Positions 25,243 to 36,564 of a stretch of 64,000 nt of DNA are shown here, piece after piece. Position 1 is the first letter of the stretch, and each line of letters opens with the position of its first letter. The position numbers were made by a program, and so were the translations under genes. Source of the DNA: Phaffia rhodozyma (lineage: Eukaryota; Basidiomycota; Tremellomycetes; Cystofilobasidiales; Mrakiaceae); assembly GCA_014706385.1 (NCBI GenBank), contig JACGZH010000006.1, positions 1,178,001 through 1,242,000 of the forward strand, written 5' to 3'. The notes beneath the pieces are model-generated. The model saw only the letters and a program-made list of their open reading frames with translations. It was not told the DNA's origin and ran no database searches.

Positions 25243-27265
25243 TTACAAGTCTCCTTTGACGGTCTTGGAGACGCTATCCGCAAAGTACTCGATGTTGCTC
25301 GAGTTCAACCCGGCCATTGAGATCCGACCGTCCGCGGTCATGTAGATGTGGGCCTTCTGAGCGAGCTCGACCGTGTGCTCCTTGGACAGACCAGTGAAGG
25401 AGAACATTCCGATCTGGTTCTTGATGTGCGTCCAGTCTCCAGGGGTGTGCCTGGTGACCAAGCCCTCGTATAGAGCCTCACGCATCTCGATAATCCTGTC
25501 GGCCATTCCCTTGACCTCGGTCAACCACTGGGCGTTCATCTTCTCGTTCCCCAAGATTGTGGCCGCCAACCGGGCACCATGAGTGGGCGGGTTCGAGTAG
25601 AGCGGCCGGATGATGATCTTGAGCTGCGAGTCCACCCGAGCCTTTTCCTCTGGATCAGCGCATACAACCGAGAACGCTCCGGTTCGCTCTCCGTACAGGC
25701 CCATGTTTTTGGCGAAACTCTGAGAGAGCACAATTTGATGACCTTCCTCAACGAAGTGTCGGACGGCGAAGGCGTCATAGTCGGTATCACCAGAGGCGAA
25801 GCCTTGGTAGGCCATGTCGAAGAACGGGAAGTGCTTCTTCTCTTTAATCAGCTTGGAAAGCTCCCTCCACTGCTCATGTGTGGGGTCCACACCAGTTGGG
25901 TTGTGAGCACAGGCGTGCAACATGATGACTGATCCGCTTGGGGCGGCCTCGATGTCTCTGACCATACCCTGGAAGTCTAGTCCGACAGTGTCCTTGTCAA
26001 AGTAAGAGTACTGCTTGACCTCGAGACCAGCATCTTTGGAAATCGGGATATGGTTTCCCCCTTTTGTGTGTCGAACATAGCATACAGTGAATCAGTATGG
26101 GCACGAGCTGCAGATAGCCGGAAAGATTCGCGAAAAGAGCTCACAGGTGGGAGTAGGCAAGTAGATCTGCTTAGCTCCTGGGTAATGTCGGGCAAGGAAG
26201 GCGGTTCCGATTCGGAGTGCTCCGGTTCCAGAGATAGATTGAGTGATAGCAATCTAATGTGAGCTTGAGTGTCAGCATCAAGGTCCGAGATGGTGAGTAT
26301 GTTCCGAAAAAAGGACCCACTCGGTTCTCCTTCAGAGGGGCAGAGTCAGCACCGTAGGCTAGTTTGGCGGCAAGCTTAGTAAAGTCTCTGTATATACGAC
26401 CAAGGAGATATGTGTTTAGGATTGCTTGCTGAGATGCTTGGAAGGAAACAAAGCTGCTGACCCTAGACCGGTGATGGGTAGGTATTCCTTGTCATGCTTG
26501 CCGTTGTAGATGACCTCCTCGGCCTTGTGTGGCGATGAATAGTGAGACAGCAAATTATCGAAGGATGAGCATGATTTTCCGGAGATAAGCAACGGGGGCA
26601 TGCTTACCTTGAGGACAGAAGGCAAGACGTAAGGCTTTCCGTTGGCGTCTCGCTAACCGGTTTTATCCGATGAAGGTCGGATGGGATGAGGAAAAGAAAG
26701 AGCACGCGAGATGAAATTGAATCTCGTGTAGGTTAGCGATGATACCCGAGCTGAGATCAAACGTATCATGATATCCGAAAAGATGTTCTACGAACGTAAG
26801 CACCTAAGAGAGCAGAATGGATCAGAAAGAGAACATCATCAGCCATCAGCGACTGGTTTGATAGAACAGATAAACATAGAATCGTCGGAGAAAGAAGATG
26901 AGAAGAGCAGTCTCGGCTGAAACGTTCGATCGGTCCGAGTAATCGGACGTTTAAGCGACGATTTAAAAAAGAGTACACTTACCGACACCAAGGTTGATTT
27001 TCTTTGAGCTCGTGTCGGCCTTGAAGGCTTCGGAGACACCTGTGAAGGAACAAAAGGACAAGAGGACGGAAGAGAATCATTCAGTACGATTGAGATGCAG
27101 AGCAGACTGTGACAGAGCGAAAGGCAGAGGGAGAACGCCAAGGAGAAACGTACCAAGGATGGGATCGGGAGGACCGGCCTTGACGTTTGCCCAGACTGAG
27201 ACGTGTCTGGTAAGCATGGTAGGTCCTCTGGAAGTCTTGTTGGCGAGTGATCTGATGGAAAGCAT
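25243..27265 (-). CDS. AAT1: Mitochondrial aspartate aminotransferase
   Basis: The PLP enzyme interconverts aspartate/2-oxoglutarate and oxaloacetate/glutamate, supporting the malate-aspartate shuttle. The N-terminal exon MLSIRSLANKTSRGPTMLTR has the basic, acid-free character of a mitochondrial presequence and leads into VWANVKAGPPDPIL. Later small exons give EVIYNGKHDKEYLPITGL and ALRIGTAFLARHYPGAKQIYL. The long last exon (25243-25965) carries HACAHNPTGVDPTHEQW, FFDMAYQGFASGD (with the PLP-contacting Asp and Tyr), the Schiff-base lysine in LSQSFAKNMGLYGERTGA, RPLYSNPPTHGARLAATIL, and the C-terminal substrate Arg in ADGRISMAGL. It stops at 25243. Length (about 430 aa) is normal for the family. 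It starts 412 bp from the divergent thiamine pyrophosphokinase gene. Confidence 0.93.
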
Positions 27266-27410
27266 GATGGTGTTGATTTGAGATAGAGAGTATGTGTGGT
27301 GGATCGGATCGTAAAGCGTTCAGAAGGGTGATGGCTGATGGGAAGAGAAGAGAAAGAAGGCCAAATGTTATGAGGCAGATGTTTTTCTTGTCTCGGTCCT
27401 TTTGTGTTCG

Positions 27411-27578
27411 CCTAGTCATTTGCCTAGTCATTTGTATAGTCATTTGTATAGTCACTTGTGTAGTCGTTTGCCTATTCACTTGTCTAGTACATCGCCTAGT
27501 CACTTCTCTAGTTGGTCTTGTAGTCAACCACCTAATCGAATTTACAGTCGGCTTTGTAGTCTTCTTTGTAGTGCACAT
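27411..27578. repeat. Degenerate 12-nt tandem repeat in a bidirectional promoter
   Basis: About 14 consecutive 12-nt units follow the pattern NNTAGTCANTTG, starting cctagtcatttg twice and decaying to the right. They occupy most of the 412-bp region between the divergent AAT1 and TPK starts (27266-27677). Spelled in frame they would encode PSHL-type repeats, but codon context and position argue against coding. Confidence 0.85.
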
Positions 27579-27677
27579 TCCCTAATACATCTTTTTATCA
27601 CACACTTCCTAATACATCCCCTATCTCTCATTACACTTTCTGACCACACACTACACCAAACATTCCCTTCACCCACC

Positions 27678-28945
27678 ATGCCGACCATCTGGAATACCTC
27701 GAGCTTTCTCTCAGCAGCCTCAAACTCAAGTACAGAATCCTCCAAGGCACTCATCGTTCTAAATCTGCCGATAACAAAGCCAGAGATCTTCTACAGAGTA
27801 TGGCGATCATGTGAGTAAGTCATAGTCAACTCGGTAGGGTTGAGTCCTGTCCAAATCTCTTGACTCACCATCATTTCTAGATCTTCCTCCTTCTTCTCAC
27901 AGGTCAGATTCGATATTGTGCGGACGGAGGAGCAAACCGGCTGTACGACTTTTTTGATTCCGACAAGGAAAGACGCCAGTGAGTGAGGTGTCCATTCGTC
28001 TCATCAACCATGTTTCGTTCAACTGATTCTTATCCTTCTCCCTTCTTCCCTCAGGTTTCTTCCTGACTTGATCAAAGGAGATCTCGACTCTCTCCGATCA
28101 GACGTCCGTTCATGGTACGAACAAGCCGTATGTTCTTCTTCTCTCTCATTCCCTCTATACGTTACTCTTCTTGCTCATCCGATCATCTCTTAACAACTGC
28201 GCAGGGCGTTCGAGTCGTTGAAGATCCGGATCAATATTCGACAGATCTCATGAAATGTATCTCTTCCATTCAAGCTCACGAAAAGGCCATCTCTGCCAAT
28301 GTGAGCATATTCCCTTCTTCTCCTTCTTCTCAGCAGCCCATCACATAACTTACTCTAACTTCCGCCTTTCGTTTTGTGTATAGTTGGATATCATCCTCTT
28401 TGGAGGTCTTACTGGCAGATTGGATCAAACGATCCATACCCTTCATTATCTTCACAAGTTACGCACCGAACGAGACAAAGTCTGGGTCGTAAGCGACGAC
28501 GAGGTCGCCTGGTGTCTCGATGCTGTTCGTCCTTCTTCAAATTGCTTTTTCTATCGAGTTCAACTCTATATCCTTTCTCACCGCGCATCTATTTGGGCCG
28601 TCTAGGGTGAACATGAGATCCCGATTGATCATGGTATCCTTGGACCGACTTGTGGGATTCTTCCGTTGGGTGTGACAGACGCGGTGATTTCCACCAAAGG
28701 ACTCCGATGGGACGTCGGTTAGTCTTCCATCATTTCTCTCCTCTGCAATGCTTCTGTCCTTCCCCTCTTATACCAATGTATTTATCCTTCAACCTTTCTT
28801 CCTGACAGAAAACTGGGAAACGTCATTTTCGACCCAAATCTCGACGTCCAATCAACTCGTCTCGACAGAGCCTGTCGTCAAAATAACGACAAACAGACCA
28901 GTCTGGTGGAACGTGGCCATTCAAGATTTAGCCGTGTCGAAATAG
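27678..28945 (+). CDS. THI80: Thiamine pyrophosphokinase
   Basis: The enzyme transfers pyrophosphate from ATP to thiamine, giving TPP. Start ATG 27678 (MPTIWNTSSFLSAAS). Catalytic-domain motifs appear in order: IRYCADGGANRLYDFF (about 27905-27955), PDLIKGDLDSLRSDVR, then VVEDPDQYSTDLMKCI (28215-28260) and IILFGGLTGRLDQTIH (28390-28430). A later exon reads GEHEIPIDHGILGPTCGILPLG, followed by TKGLRWDV and ENWETSFSTQISTSNQLV in the thiamine-binding C-terminal domain. It ends at 28943-28945 (AIQDLAVSK). At least six introns; length is normal for fungal TPK. TPP serves, among others, mitochondrial 2-oxo-acid dehydrogenases. Confidence 0.92.
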
Positions 28946-29224
28946 ACGCTGTCCTATGTTATTTCTATTCCGATTTGCTTGTTTATTTGTTTTTCTATAG
29001 ATGCACACTTCAAGGTATGTCTCGCCGCAGACAATTTCGAACGATCTTCATCCTGTATTGTAAAACAGAGCATAGCACAGCGCAATATGAAGCAAGCAAA
29101 AGGAATCAAGCAAGATACAACAACCTTAGCATACAAAGTCCTACGATTCTCTTCTGGCCCTCATATTTTCTTCGTTCCATCTGTGTTCCATATCTGCGAT
29201 CTTACCATTCTGATTTGACTTGGC

Positions 29225-32185
29225 TTAGAAAAGCAAATCGGGATACTCGCCAGCGATCTTGATCACGGCTTCTGCAAAGTACGAATTGGCCCAAGCAAAC
29301 CACTGTCTGGTATAATCTGAGGAATTATGGATGTTGACCTGTGTTTTGGAAGACGTTATTGATGATTGAAGGCGCAATATAAATAAGGATACAACTTTAG
29401 GATCAGAGTCGAGCGATATTGAGATAAGGGTAAAGGGAACGAAAACTGACAGATTCGTGGATCAGGCCTAGTCCGCCGGTCGAGTTTCTGGCACAACGAT
29501 ATCCAAAAAGAAAGAAAAAACCTTGTGAGCAAGAGAGGACAAAAGAAGATCATAGAAGACTGGACAACGAAAGAGATCAGACGAACGTCAACCAGGCTAG
29601 TGTGTTCTTAATCTCTTCTTTATCGTCACTTGTCACCATCACACTGACCAAGTTCATCGGCCACGGTTTGGTCACATCTACATGTGGCCCTCCAATTCCC
29701 TACAAGATTCAGCGAGTAAAGACAAAGAATCAGAAAAGCAATAATCTTCGTAGTTCTGGAACCATACAGATCAATCAGGAAACGCACGTAAAATTCTTTC
29801 CCTCTCACAAAGCTAGAAGACATGGCATTAAACACTATGAGTACTCGAGACAAGCACGTAGGAAGTCAAATGTTGATAGAAAAACAAATCCTTACTATGG
29901 GTTTCCCTGTGTCGACGTCAACATCTTTCGAGTATTCTTGTAAACTCCGTTCTCCGCGTCTGGTCATATGAGAAGAACCCCCAAGAAAAGATATTCAGTC
30001 GTCAAACCAAATAGCCCCTGTGCCAGAAGAGTAATCAAAAACAACATATAAAGAAATTAATGCGCACCCAAGAATCCAAGGTAGGGAAGCGACATCAAAC
30101 TTGGCACGTTCGCATCGTCCATGAAAACTCTTCCTCCGAACCCATCGATCTCGTACCTGCAATATTTTTTTGATGGATGCAAAATCAACATTCATCTCCA
30201 GTCAGATTCGTTCTGTTGACTTTCACTGATCGAGGCAAAGAACATACGCAAATACATAACCAAACTCGGGGTGGTCAAAGACTCCGTGATCCCAGATGGC
30301 TCGTTCGACCCTATCGGCTATTTCGGTTGCCTTCGTGACCAGATCGTCCCGCAAGCCCTCGGTTTTTAGAATCTTGGCGACTCTGTGTGATATACGATAT
30401 TTTTTTCAATATATGCCAACCAGTGAGTACTAGCATGAGGAGAAGAAGAGGTTGTGATGCTATGAAAAGAACGGACCCTCGAAGCTCCACTGTGAGAAGA
30501 GCGTTGTCAGGAATATGGAATCCATAGATGACAAGATCATCCGAGGCTATTCGATATAGTTGTCCATCACAATCCGCACGTTCACCATCAGCCCACATCT
30601 TTAACGCCAAGGAACATCTTGAGGGACCAGGAAAAGTAAACGCTTACGCCTGAAAGAGGTCCTGATCATACCAGTCTCTTTAACCGGGTGTCCTACTCCT
30701 CCGTTGACGACAGGGATTTTATCCGAGTCGAAAGAGTATGTCGCGTGGACTTCACCATTTTCGTCCACTGTCGAGACCGTTTGATTATCTAGAAGCTCAA
30801 AAATGGTGTCCAACGTGTTGAACCCTTTATTGATATGATCGACAAGAAGATGTCAACTTAAGATAACGGTCCAGAAAGCTAGTCAGGTGAAAAGTCGAAG
30901 AGGAAAAAAAACATTCGCGCACAAGTGGAGGTAAGGTATGAAGAGTCGTTTTGATATTCGTAATATTGTCTCGATAACTTCATGAAGCCTGCGATCGAGT
31001 CCAACTCGTACTGTGAACCCATCAAAAAAGTGATCAACTTCGTGTGCCAGCCTTCAAAAGTCTGAAATTCAGTCACGCTATTAGAAAGACAGAAAAAAAA
31101 ACGAACCTTGCACTCAAATACTGTCTGATTGTCGACTGTGAAAGGGTACTCGACCCCGTACGCCCACTCGTTGAATGTCGGAGCCAATCCCGAGGCAGCA
31201 GGAGGCTGGAATGCTCCACAATATGGGTACTCTCCAAGATAGTCGGCTTGAATGGCCTGATCGTATAAGAAGTCAACTTGAGCTTGATGAGCCCAAAGTG
31301 ATAATAAGTTGAGACTCAAAAAGAGAAAATGATACCAACGATGGCTCCCTTGATCAATCGCCGTAAAGCAGAATCGTTGACGGCCAGGGGTTGGTAGGTT
31401 GCAAGCTCTACAGATGTGGCTTACACAACGTCATCAGCATCTCTGTAGTAATCAAGAGCGGAGGTATGAGAAACTGACGGTTGCAAGAATCTCTGATCCA
31501 CATGGCCTCAATGTCGCCTGTGACGATGAAGCTTGATGGCTCCTGGTCTTCATCAGACTGCCATCGGACCGTGGTGTCTAAACATTACATGGATCGGACG
31601 TATATTCAGTGACACTCGTGAGTCTTTAGGAAGAGACATGTGAGCTTCTGAACGAACCAAGCGTATTGGGCAAAGCATTGGTGAAAAGCATGGCTAGGTC
31701 ACGATCCTTCATTCGAGGGGTATAGTCGTTGAGCAGATCTTCGACTGCAGTAGATGTGAATGTCCTAAGATATATCTCAGAAGTCAGCATGATATGCAAA
31801 TTAAAACAGGAAGAATAAGGGCAGACGATACAGACCTGCATCCTTCATCAGGTCGCATGGTTGGAAGGCCCAATGGCCCACCGGACGCAGGTTCATGAGG
31901 AACTGTGGAATATTCAGAATAGATTGGACAGCTCTCGTTGACAGTAGCGATAGTCTGTCTTTCAGAGAAGACGAAGAACTTGGGCGGGAGCGCATGTGCA
32001 ACAAACGATTGTATGGCAGCTGTACCAAGGAGAAGAGTCAGACTTAGAGGAGGCATCTTCTGTTCCTGAATTGAGAAAAGAAGACTTGTCGATATTAGAC
32101 TAAAGGAGAGGATCAAGAAGAGCAGGAGGAGAAGATATCTGGGGTTTCTCGAGAGCACAGGAGAATCGGTCGCCTTTATGAGCAT
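29225..32185 (-). CDS. mug157: Glycoside hydrolase family 125 exo-alpha-1,6-mannosidase (Mug157-like)
   Basis: GH125 enzymes trim alpha-1,6-linked mannose from glycans, and fungal members are annotated as Mug157. Start 32185 (MLIKATDSPVLSRN) is followed by a strong hydrophobic segment (YLLLLLFLILSFSLISTSLL), so the protein is probably a signal-anchored or secreted enzyme; an inner ATG at 32055 would start a second hydrophobic leader. Family motifs: RPDEGCRTFTSTAVED, DTTVRWQSDEDQ, FIVTGDIEAMWIRDS near 31490-31540, GAFQPPAASGLAPTFNEW, a segment DDANVPSLPWI near 30080-30125, GVYKNTRKMLTSTQGNP, GIGGPHVDVTKPWPMNLV near 29640-29700, then HESVN and TRQWFAWANSYFAEAV. The stop is at 29225. About 12 exons; all frame joins I tested were phase-consistent, including the exon ending in FVRGKEFY before GIGGPH. 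Confidence 0.88.
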
Positions 32186-32910
32186 CTTGGCTGGGCGCTT
32201 CAGAGTGTCAAATGATCAGTCTATCCGGACCGAATAGCCGGTTGATGAAAACAGGGGTTAGAAGCACCAACCAGGTATTGATCAGAGAAGGTGAGAAGGG
32301 CTTTATTCAAAAAGAAAAGTATAATTTCTCCGAGTGGAGTAAAACATCAGGAGGCTGTGGGTCAACAAGTATACGCTGATGTTTAACATCAAGTTTGCCC
32401 AGAATTGGTAGTATCCGTCGTCTTTTAGTATATTGACGGTGAGGTATATAAACGCATTGATCATCAACTGTTAATATATTCTTTATCCGATGGTTTCCTT
32501 GTTTGCGATAATCAACTTTTCATCCGATGTCACCGATGCTATTAGTCCCAATTCCAACGTACACGCTACCTCACACGATACAATTTCTCCGAGCGTCTTC
32601 TAATTTGTCCGTGTCTCTTCATCTACTTCGGAGTTAGCCGATACATGATGGATTTCATGACGTAAGCTCACTAACTCCGAAGCCATAGGGTCAATGCTAA
32701 GAACGGAAGCTGGGCGGGTAACGGAAGATTTACAGTTGAGGTAATCACACAAGGCTTTTATGTCTCAGAGAGAAGTCCAGGCTCTTTCAGATGGGAAAAG
32801 GAATCAATAAAACTACTAGAACGAGAACAAGAGAACTAGGACAAGGGAAGGACTGAACGAGAAGTAACAAAGAGTCTGAGCTTGGGATTTCCATCTAAAA
32901 GTGGTCGTGC
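32186..32910. other. Gene-poor region upstream of GH125 with a short perfect hairpin
   Basis: No credible gene is visible. A perfect 12-bp inverted repeat (cttcggagttag at 32626-32637 and its complement at 32671-32682) flanks a 33-nt loop and could be a small hairpin or an element end. Confidence 0.4.
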
Positions 32911-32956
32911 ATGGTCAGATTGTTGCTTGGGGGTCTTGAAGAAGATAGCTTCCTTC

Positions 32957-33130
32957 CTGTTCGAGTTATGCTCGACTCAGGCTTCCAGATAAACATTGTT
33001 CATGAAGGTCTGGAAAGTGGCTGGTACGTTGGTTGGTCCGAAGGGCATGACGAGGGTTTCGAAACGGCCGTACTGAATTCAAAAGGCTGTTTCTCATTCA
33101 TCGCCTTTTTTGAGTCGCACCAGAATCTAC
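32957..33130 (-). pseudogene. Ty3/gypsy reverse transcriptase fragment, decayed (minus copy)
   Basis: Read on the minus strand, the sequence gives LVRLKKGDE, a stop, ETAF, a stop, then [15 protein letters not shown] and TNVPATFQTFMNN. This is the conserved gypsy RT block (consensus [13 protein letters not shown]...VMPFGLTNAPATFQ). The stops at 33094-33096 and 33079-33081 replace the expected Trp (TGG) and Arg (CGA), both single transitions. Only about 55 codons are recognisable; the catalytic YLDD region is absent. It is inactive. Confidence 0.75.
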
Positions 33131-33325
33131 TTCCGCAGATCCTACAACCCGGTAGGAATCAAAGGAGGTGATCAAAGAAAGACCGCTTTCCGAACTCGGT
33201 ACGGCCATTTCGAAACCCGCGTTATGCCTTTTGAACTCAATAAAGCACCAGCCACGTTGCAAACATTCATGAATGATATTTGTTTAAGAGCCTGAGTCGA
33301 GCAGAACTCAATCGGAGACAGAGTC
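33120..33325 (+). pseudogene. Ty3/gypsy reverse transcriptase fragment (plus copy, inverted relative to its neighbour)
   Basis: The plus strand reads [20 protein letters not shown], then [16 protein letters not shown] and [16 protein letters not shown] before a stop. It aligns without gaps to the minus copy immediately to its left, and both copies share the bases cctgagtcgagca just after the block. The two therefore form an imperfect inverted repeat around a short centre near 33130-33150. The YLDD catalytic region is not recognisable. Confidence 0.75.
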
Positions 33326-33782
33326 ATTCTCTTTCTGAAATGTGGTTCAGAAAAAATTCACTATTTAGACACTTGCATTTGGGAGTCATCGCTCAAAGAG
33401 GTCAATTCCATAGGGTTACCCGCAGAGGGAAGAGCGATTCGTTCACTGGGCGCGCGGCAGATAGAAGACATAGGATAAATGGGGGACATAGTGTCAACAA
33501 GAGAATCAGATAAAGTGGAAGGCATTGATGAGATGGGACACTTATTATAGAGACGGAACGGAAGAAACATCAGAATGAGACGATGAAGGAGAGGCCTAAC
33601 GCGTGGAAACCGTATCTTGATCACTTGGCCTGGTCGCAGTAGACAAGGGACAGCTTAGTAGAGAACTTCGTACTGAGCTCTGTCTTTAGCCGAAGCGTTT
33701 GTATGTTCGGAGGCCGAGGTCGAGGTCGAGGTAGAGTCCGTATGGAGTTCGGATATTCTAGCGGTTCGGGGGTTTTGCGGCC

Positions 33783-33832
33783 GGACAGGGCAACTCACCC
33801 AGATGTGACCGGGTTCAGCGTAATACAGGCAC
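33783..33832 (-). pseudogene. Decayed Gag CCHC zinc knuckle
   Basis: The minus strand reads CLYYAEPGHIWVSCPVRP. Spacing fits a retroelement zinc knuckle C-x2-C-x4-H-x4-C, with the second Cys changed to Tyr, a G-to-A change. It lies upstream, in minus-strand sense, of the minus RT fragment, as gag precedes pol. Confidence 0.5.
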
Positions 33833-34459
33833 AATCTCAGTCGGTAGCATCGATCTCGTTCCTGAGCGGATAATCGTGCTCAAGGAGTATAGACAGTATC
33901 TGAATCCATAAGAAAACCAGTCTATCAGCCGACGGGACTTACGAAGTTGGTCGTGTGAGTCGAGGAGTGCAAGGTAGGTAGAGGACAGATTGTCTGTGAT
34001 TCGGACCAAGCTCCTGCGATGATATAAGATCCTTCGGGCTGTGGGCCGCGCAACTTTCCGATCAGAGCTGCCAACTATTAGAACGATCACCCAACGTTGC
34101 ACGTTTCCCTTCTCGAGGAACACCATAGGAATATAAAACCGGCTCGACAAAGGTCTCCGCCTTCTCCTATCTTATAGACAGAACATGGTTTGGGAATAGT
34201 TCCAGAACAGGTTATTAACTCTTGGATCTATAGGGGGAAGCACAAATACCTGGTTCGATCAAAGATCTATATTCTAACTGCGACATCTAGATCCCTTGTG
34301 ATAATTTACCTGACGACAACTCTGCTATCACCGAGTTTCACGTCAAGATCTCAAACGCGCCTAACGATCCAATCTGAGAAGAAGCCAGCCGAACCCACAT
34401 TCTTCAAATCATCAGAGCCTGACCACGTTCACAATTTTACTGGTCCTTCCACTTAGCCT
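33833..34459. other. Retroelement-derived or unassigned sequence
   Basis: Short open frames occur on both strands, but none matches a family I recognise. A six-base repeat (gaggtc) lies just to the left near 33712-33735. Context suggests further element debris. Confidence 0.3.
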
Positions 34460-34955
34460 GGAGGGGGAAATGCTGTCAGAAACGTGACCTGAGTGTTGAA
34501 CACCTGCAACCTTCTCCTGCTTCTTCGTTCCTTATGCCCTCTCATTACCTCAACATGCGTGTATATAGTTCTCCAGCGCAGGTGCTTTTAGCACCATCTT
34601 TAATTTATTTTTTATGCATACTCATTGGAATCTGAGGATGACACATAGGAAGGGCTTCCTATGCCACCCATAGCACAGTCTCCCAAGCCTGGATACTTTG
34701 TTACCCCCTAGTACTCTTATGCCCAGTGTGATCTCAACCTTGTTATGTCAGTCTCTTCGCATGGCGCCCTCGTTACAACTACTTGAGCAAGAGAGCCTGA
34801 ACTTCCTCTTTGCCAGTCGTATTTCCTGTCTGGTTACGACCTTCGTAATTTCCCCGCTACCACCCGAATCTTGTGTAAGGCTCGGTGATCGGGGTTTAAT
34901 CAAGGTTTATTAGCTTGGAACAAAAATGAACACTTAGTTTCTGTAGGGAACACCT
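34460..34955 (+). mobile_element. Candidate polypurine tract and 3' LTR of a gypsy-like element
   Basis: A polypurine run GGAGGGGGAAA (34460-34470) is followed after three bases by TGTCAG at 34474, the order expected at the right end of a plus-strand LTR element. A TATA-like gtatatag lies near 34560. The right boundary, perhaps the ACA near 34955, is uncertain and no matching 5' LTR was found. Confidence 0.3.
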
Positions 34956-35342
34956 GAAGCATACCAGACTACTAAAAACTTACTCGATATAGGAGGTCTC
35001 GACAAGAATTCTGCTTGAGAAGTTTTTCGAATCAAGAAGGCGCGAGAGCGTCCCCTTATATATCGGAACGTCTCGCGCATTCGATCTGCAACTATAGATA
35101 TCCATATGGCGAAGCCAGACGGGCTCGCGATCACGAGAGCTGAGAACGAAGCACGAGCCATGCAAACTAGAACATGATGTATAATGAATGAAGAGGCATA
35201 AAGAAGCAGATAGAAAGAACAACCTGAAAGGTGACCCACGCTTCGGAACACGTGATACTCAACCCGCATACCAGGGTTGTAACCTGAATTACACTTCTTA
35301 TTTCTCATTTTCAGAGATCAACTCGGAACGATTACCTCAACA
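34956..35342. promoter_or_regulatory. Upstream region of ATP11
   Basis: No gene is seen. A TATA-like stretch (cttatatatcgg) near 35056-35067 lies about 280 bp upstream of the ATP11 start. Confidence 0.3.
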
Positions 35343-36564
35343 ATGCTTCGATCACTCAGAATCGCTTCGTCCAGATCTTTCCGGGCAGCTCTGCCTGTTC
35401 GATCAGCCCTTCCGTCTCTTCGCAGGCATGATTCTTCACAAGTGGATAGGACACTGGCGTCGATCCCTAACTTCCGAGAGGAGGTAGAGCGTAAGAGAAA
35501 GGCCTTCGAGGCAAAGTATGGAGACAAACTGAAGAAAAAGGTGGAAGAGTCAGTTTCTCTCCTCCTTATTTTCCATTGAGATTAGGGGTTGGCGTGCTGA
35601 TCGTGTTCATCTCAAAACATCTTCAGGGAAGGCGTCGGCTCGTTGGAGGAGCTTAAGCTGAAGAAAAAGCCAGTACCTTTGGTGAAGAAGGCCCCTATCA
35701 AGATCTCATCAGATATGGCATCTGCTAACTCATCCTCGGCTGCTAAACAATCTCCGACCTTGCCTTCCTCCAAGAGCGCAAAGACTAAAACCACCTCTAG
35801 CTCCCCAATCATGGTTTGTTCGCCAAGCTTCTTCTTCGTCACCCTTCTGTCCGCTTCTTCAATACTAACCATCACCTCTTTGTCATCCGAAATAGCCCTT
35901 GTCTTCTATCCTTAATCTCACTCCATTGCTAGAGACCCCCCATCCTCCAACTACGTTGGCAACTCTCTGGCAAACATTGCACCTCGCCAAATCGATCTCA
36001 ACCCCAAACCGATATGTTTCTGCTACGATTCCGACCCCGGTGTACAAGAAGATTCTTGCGACCGCCCACGCCCACCCACAATTCATTCTGCCTCTTCCTC
36101 GCTCGAACGGAGGCCAAGAATTCTTCTTTCTACAATGGCAACACTTTCCGGGTGGAGAAAGCACTATCGTATTTACCTCTCTTGAAGAGTACAAAATCAA
36201 AGGCGAATGGGCTCGGGTGTTTCTCACAGTCACCCACTGGAGTGATTTGAGCCGAATGGGTGAGGGTTCTCCTGAAGCAGAGGCAGAAGGAGTGGTTCTG
36301 ATGAGGGGAGAGATCACGTCGACTTCTCCACCGATCAAGACCGATATCAACACTGCCCAGGGTGAAAAGTACCTGCTCACATTGGAGGAAGCTCAGTTGC
36401 TGCTTCTCGGCCTTCAAAGGTTTTACAACGTAGACAGTGGTGAGGCGTCCACAAGGGAGGACAGAAAACGAGTCCTTGAGGGTTTCTCAAAAGGCACTTG
36501 GGAAGAGAAGGAGTGGACCGGCTTGGCAGAGCTCGCAGTAGGTGGATTGAGCGGAGCCCTTTAA
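35343..36564 (+). CDS. ATP11: Mitochondrial F1-ATPase assembly factor Atp11
   Basis: Atp11 is a matrix chaperone that binds free F1 beta subunits during ATP synthase assembly. Start 35343 (MLRSLRIASSRSFRAALPVR) gives a classic Arg/Ser/Ala presequence. A coiled region FREEVERKRKAFEAKYGDKL follows, then an intron near 35545-35625, a Lys/Ser-rich linker (SLEELKLKKKPVPLVKKAPI), a second intron near 35813-35893, and the Atp11 domain: LNLTPLLETPHPPTTLATLW, ANGGQEFFFLQWQHFPG-type segment at 36107-36145, IVFTSLEEYKIKGEWARVF, LTVTHWSDLSRMGE, LMRGEI and LTLEEAQLLLLGLQRFY. It stops at 36562-36564. With only two introns it is unusually intron-poor for this window. Confidence 0.9.

Noticed and set aside
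27402..27818. Plus-strand frame encoding PSHL repeats that overlaps the THI80 start
   Set aside because: It is the translation of the 12-nt promoter repeat; the THI80 start at 27678 lies in another frame with a clear enzyme match.
32911..33171. Plus-strand frame with a protease-like MLDSGFQINIV phrase
   Set aside because: This stretch is the reverse complement of the minus-strand RT fragment, so the resemblance to a retroviral-type aspartic protease is coincidental.
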